Assembly: GCA_002731275.1 (NCBI GenBank)
Contig: PCBK01000034.1
Span: 1-56,062, forward strand
Direction: 5' to 3'
Length of the DNA stretch: 56,062 nt
Source of the DNA: Deltaproteobacteria bacterium
GTDB taxonomy: Bacteria > Myxococcota_C > UBA6777
Shown: positions 53,198 through 56,062 of the stretch, in pieces
Layout: each line of letters starts with the position of its first letter
How positions within the stretch are numbered: position 1 is the first letter of the stretch
Translations under genes and position numbers: made by a program
Notes under the pieces: generated by a model
Seen by the model: the letters and a program-made list of their open reading frames with translations, nothing else
What the model was told of the DNA's origin: nothing
Databases searched by the model: none

Positions 53198-54724
53198 ATG
53201 ACCTATGTCTTCGCCTGTATCTTGGGGTTAGTGCTCACCTACATCTTTACGTTTGCGACAAAGAAGCTCGCCTTCTCTGTTGGGGCGATCGCCTACGCTG
53301 GGGGGAGGTCGATCCACCGGGAACCTACGCCTTTACTCGGTGGTTTGGCGATTTATATGGCGTTTCTGTTGACCTCTCTCTTCATCGTCGTGTGGGGAGA
53401 TACATCTGTGATGTCATCTGTTTGGCGTTCTGGGTGGAAGCTCGTGGGTCTTTTTTTGGGAGCGACGTGTATCCTCGTTGTTGGCCTTGTTGACGATCTC
53501 AAGCCGATGAGGGCGCGTACTAAGCTCGCAGGGCAGATCGTCTCAGCGCTACTCTGTGTGGGGTGTGGATATACGATCCACGCGGTTGATCTTCCTTTTA
53601 TGAAGAGTTTTGCGCTTGGCTGGTTTGGGCCTGTTGTGTTTGTGATGTGGGTGGTGAGTATCGTGAACGCCATCAACTTGATCGATGGTATGGATGGATT
53701 GGCTTCGACAGTCTCTCTCTTTGCGGCGATCGGTAATGGTCTCATCGCGTGGTGGTTGGGGCATCCATTTATTGCGCTCTTTTCATTTATACTGGCTGGG
53801 AGTCTTGTTGGGTTTTTGTTCCATAATTTTCCACCTGCGAGGATCTTTTTGGGAGATACAGGCAGCATGTTACTCGGTTTTCTACTCGCGGTGATCGTCG
53901 TGGAGAGCAACACACAAAAGCGGGGAACAGCTCTTGTCTTGTTGGCACCTTGTTTGTTACTTGGGTTTTCGCTGCTGGATGTGTTTTTGTCTGTGATCAG
54001 GCGAGCTCTACGTGGAAAACCTATCATGTCCTCTGACCTCGGGCACATCCATCATCGGTTGATGAATCGGTTCAAGTATCCCAGACGTGTGTTGCTCGTC
54101 GTGGGTGTCTTTTCGTTCTTTACGATGTGCATCTCGATCGGGATCCAATACTGTCGTTTGTATGCTCCGCTTTTGACTTGGCCGCTTCTCTCTGTGGCTG
54201 GCGTTGGGCTCTTTGTCTTTGTGTTCATACTTGGCTATCTGCGTATCGATTGGGTGCGCGCGGCGCTTCATGATCGTGTGGACAACAAATTTATGTTCTC
54301 CCTCCTTGCGTATCTGCCAAAGGCACTCAAAGGGGTCGATTCGAAAGAGGAGCTGATCGGAGAGCTTGATTGGGTGTGTCATGCACTCAAACCGTATGAG
54401 GTCGCTGTCTACGATGAATCAAACGATCTCGTTTACTTTTACACACCAAATGAGCCCATGACAGAAGACCAACCGTTTCATCAGGAGTCCTTTCGGAAAG
54501 AAGAGGTCGTCTTGCGTTGGAAGATCCCCATCCGCCATGACAACCCCAAACACTGTGATCTGCGCTTGATATGGCATCGTTTGTTGGCGCTCTTTGTCAC
54601 GAGATATTGTGTTTTGCACGAGTCTTTGGAGGCATACTCTGTAGGACATCACACTTCTGAAGGGCAAGAGGTCCCCAACCATCCTTACCAACCCCCACAA
54701 ATTACGAGTTTTCCGCTCTCTTGA
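53198..54724 (+). CDS. WecA-like undecaprenyl-phosphate sugar-1-phosphate transferase with long cytoplasmic tail
   Basis: A 508-residue polyprenyl-phosphate glycosyl-1-phosphate transferase that starts polysaccharide repeat assembly on undecaprenyl phosphate at the inner membrane. Motifs are HREPTPLLGGLAIY, GLVDDLKPM (Mg-binding Asp pair), VNAINLIDGMDGLAS, FLGDTGSMLLGF and HIHHRL. About ten membrane helices end near residue 350. The last ~160 residues are soluble, which E. coli WecA (367 residues) lacks. ATG 53198 is chosen; GTG 53171 and TTG 53147 are in frame without clear ribosome sites. It diverges from the big operon and converges with the siderophore-interacting gene across 14 bases. 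Confidence 0.92.
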   Translation: MTYVFACILGLVLTYIFTFATKKLAFSVGAIAYAGGRSIHREPTPLLGGLAIYMAFLLTSLFIVVWGDTSVMSSVWRSGWKLVGLFLGATCILVVGLVDDLKPMRARTKLAGQIVSALLCVGCGYTIHAVDLPFMKSFALGWFGPVVFVMWVVSIVNAINLIDGMDGLASTVSLFAAIGNGLIAWWLGHPFIALFSFILAGSLVGFLFHNFPPARIFLGDTGSMLLGFLLAVIVVESNTQKRGTALVLLAPCLLLGFSLLDVFLSVIRRALRGKPIMSSDLGHIHHRLMNRFKYPRRVLLVVGVFSFFTMCISIGIQYCRLYAPLLTWPLLSVAGVGLFVFVFILGYLRIDWVRAALHDRVDNKFMFSLLAYLPKALKGVDSKEELIGELDWVCHALKPYEVAVYDESNDLVYFYTPNEPMTEDQPFHQESFRKEEVVLRWKIPIRHDNPKHCDLRLIWHRLLALFVTRYCVLHESLEAYSVGHHTSEGQEVPNHPYQPPQITSFPLS

Positions 54725-54738
54725 TCCACACGGAGCTG

Positions 54739-55476
54739 TTAGTTTTTGAGTTGTGTGCGTTCGAGTTGTTTTCTGTCGGCTTTTCCTTTGATACTCCAGT
54801 AGGGTTTGATCAGCAATTGGCTGCGTTCAAGTCCCTGTGAGAGGAAGAATGTCCGCAATGAGAGGACAGTGTTGGCTTCGCCTGAGAGCCAGATCGCGCC
54901 ATCTCCTTCTGGGATCGTGAGTTGTTTTGCGTGTTGAAGCAGCGTTGTGCCGTGGATACCTTCTCGAATAATCGGTTGTATCGAGATGGGAAGTTGCTTG
55001 AGGGCGTCTTGATCTTCAGCTTCGAGTTCGATTGCGATGTGCATCTCGACGTCTGTGGGGAGGGCGTCTTTGAGCGCTTGTGCCAGCCCTATTGTCGTCT
55101 CATCACCGAAAAACATGGTCCAGGGGCGGTGTGTGGTGATGGATGCCATGCTCTTGGCAGGTCCCATAAAGTACGTCTCCTCGCCACCTTTCAGAGAAGA
55201 AGCCCACTCAGAGGCTGGTCCATTGCCGTGGAGGTGAAAGATCAGGTCCATCCATTTTTCTGTGGGATTGAATTGTGCGGGGGTGTAGCTGCGCATGTTC
55301 CCATCTCCCACGTGTAGCTTGATTTTATCTCCCGGAGACCACGCGAGTTGGTCAAATTGTTCACCTTCGATGCGAACACGTAGAATGTGTTTGGAGAGTC
55401 TTTCGACGTGTGTCACATTGGCTTGCTTTGCGATCTTTGCGGTGGCTTTTCCTGCGATTCGTTTCAACATGGACAT
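54739..55476 (-). CDS. Siderophore-interacting protein (FAD/NAD(P)H ferric-reductase family)
   Basis: A 245-residue flavoprotein of the SIP family, which reduces ferric siderophores or related substrates with NAD(P)H in the cytoplasm. The FAD site RSYTPAQFNP is followed by the family block HLHGNGPASEWASSLKGGEETYFMGP. The NAD(P)-binding half has FFGDETTIGLAQAL and IWLSGEANTVLSLRTFF. AGGAGC six bases before ATG 55476 fixes the start. A 20-bp perfect hairpin lies immediately upstream of that ribosome site. No Fur box or siderophore genes are visible, so an iron role rests on family alone. Confidence 0.9.
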   Translation of the reverse strand: MSMLKRIAGKATAKIAKQANVTHVERLSKHILRVRIEGEQFDQLAWSPGDKIKLHVGDGNMRSYTPAQFNPTEKWMDLIFHLHGNGPASEWASSLKGGEETYFMGPAKSMASITTHRPWTMFFGDETTIGLAQALKDALPTDVEMHIAIELEAEDQDALKQLPISIQPIIREGIHGTTLLQHAKQLTIPEGDGAIWLSGEANTVLSLRTFFLSQGLERSQLLIKPYWSIKGKADRKQLERTQLKN

Positions 55477-55490
55477 AGAGAGCTCCTGTA

Positions 55491-55545
55491 CACATCGCGC
55501 AATTGCTTGTTCACACTTTGAGAGCACAAGCAATTGCGCGATGTG
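55491..55545 (-). promoter_or_regulatory. Perfect 20-bp inverted repeat next to the ribosome site of the siderophore-interacting gene
   Basis: CACATCGCGCAATTGCTTGT at 55491-55510 and its exact reverse complement at 55526-55545, with a 15-base spacer. In the gene's transcript this hairpin would end one or two bases before the AGGAGC ribosome site, so it could block or expose translation. It could instead be a DNA operator. Confidence 0.7.
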
Positions 55546-55595
55546 AGATGATTGATGTTGGGTGTGTTGTACGTAGCCCAACGTGTTTTTTTGAT

Positions 55596-55690
55596 GGTTG
55601 TTGGGTGCTTGCAAACGAGGTTGGCAGGTGAGCTGTTTTGCAAAACACCGAATTGCACGATGAACACACGTTTGCAAACATCCAACAACC
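55596..55690. repeat. Nested dyad: 22-bp inverted arms around a GTTTTGCAAAAC palindrome
   Basis: Arms at 55596-55617 and 55669-55690 are reverse complements at 20 of 22 positions (outer part GGTTGTTGG, inner part TTGCAAACG). A 12-bp perfect palindrome GTTTTGCAAAAC lies near 55635-55646. No gene lies within it. It may be a small palindromic element or part of the control region for the siderophore-interacting gene. Confidence 0.65.
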
Positions 55691-55848
55691 AAAAGTTGTC
55701 TGGAGGCAATCTAGTCACGAATGGGGAGATTTGTATGTGAAGAATGCAAAAAAAATGTAAAGACACAGCCGAATGGCTTGGGATAAGGGGGGATACATAC
55801 CCCCTATGTCATCGTTTTTGCTGACACCTTCTTCGACTTCATTTCATT

Positions 55849-56062
55849 GGCAAGGGGAGTGATGCAAAAGAGGGAAGGGAGCAGGCCCCCCTCAGTTGGG
55901 CTTTGCCCGCCAGCTCCCCCTATGGACCTGCGCTTTACTTTGGTCAACAAGGGGATCGGTGTAAGAACCCCCTCAGTCCGAGCAAATGCTCGTCCAGCTC
56001 CCCCTGTGCGACCTTCGCTCCGCTCCTGTCGGCAAGGGGAGCGATGCAAAAGAGGGAACAGG
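55849..56062. repeat. Palindromic CCCCTCAG...CAGCTCCCC array reaching the window edge
   Basis: Two hairpin units at 55885-55921 and 55968-56005 share CCCCCTCAG and CAGCTCCCCCT flanks around unrelated short palindromes (GGGCTTTGCCC; CGAGCAAATGCTCG). A 28-base block GGCAAGGGGAGYGATGCAAA... occurs at 55849-55876 and 56031-56058 with one mismatch, a 182-base period. Similar palindromes are known from intergenic DNA of diverse bacteria. The array continues past the window. Confidence 0.8.

Noticed and set aside
55804-56049. 81-residue minus-strand frame at the right edge
   Set aside because: Coincides with the palindromic repeat array and has repeat-derived composition.

Overview
The window reads as chromosomal DNA of a free-living Gram-negative bacterium with close to even base composition. 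Supporting signs are an ECF sigma factor paired with a membrane protein ending in an AgmX/TonB-like domain, a very large Ser/Thr kinase, lipoproteins and secreted proteins unusually rich in Lys/Arg, and a Wec-type surface polysaccharide locus. This mix is typical of myxobacteria and related deltaproteobacterial lineages (Myxococcota/Bradymonadota). That placement is an inference from protein families, not a demonstrated taxonomy. No rRNA, convincing tRNA or CRISPR array was found.

Region 1 (1-11.6 kb) is mostly housekeeping: an Old Yellow Enzyme, a GNAT acetyltransferase, the sigma/anti-sigma-like pair, an acyl-CoA dehydrogenase preceded by a small membrane protein and a secreted cysteine-ladder protein, an MJ1255-type glycosyltransferase, a metallophosphoesterase, a Zn-ribbon protein, a YedK/HMCES abasic-site protein and a DUF2141 protein. 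Region 2 (11.8-17.3 kb) holds a 1629-residue kinase with coiled coil, TPR-like repeats, kinase domain and a tandemly duplicated domain I do not recognise, then a Spy/CpxP-like protein.

Region 3 (18.0-27.2 kb) is the most interesting operon. It encodes a PIG-L deacetylase fused to a cyclic-nucleotide-binding (CNB) domain, a BshA-like glycosyltransferase and a short BshC-like protein, all translationally coupled. A SulP transporter that also ends in a CNB domain follows, then a formyltransferase joined to a degraded NodB domain. The first three match the three steps of bacillithiol synthesis (GlcNAc-malate synthesis, deacetylation, cysteine addition), so I read this as a bacillithiol-type low-molecular-weight thiol operon in which two members carry second-messenger-type sensory domains.

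Region 4 (27.7-38.2 kb) holds a YchJ-like protein, an OmpR-type two-component system, a membrane-anchored coiled-coil protein, DusB, an OafA-type acyltransferase with an SGNH domain and an Arg/Tyr-repeat lipoprotein. Region 5 (38.9-54.7 kb) is a surface-polysaccharide cluster: two Gfo/Idh/MocA-type oxidoreductases (one fused to a zinc-type dehydrogenase), an acetyltransferase, four GT4 glycosyltransferases, AsnB, WecB, a heparinase-fold protein and a WecA-like initiating transferase. A siderophore-interacting FAD protein closes the gene content.

Several short dispersed repeat families lie between genes. Family A has 17-bp termini (2 copies). Family B has termini flanked by TTA (2 copies, one abutting A). 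Family C is a ~190-bp repeat at the left edge and at 38.6 kb. Family D is a small repeat with GTTTGGG ends. A palindromic CCCCTCAG...CAGCTCCCC array runs off the right edge.
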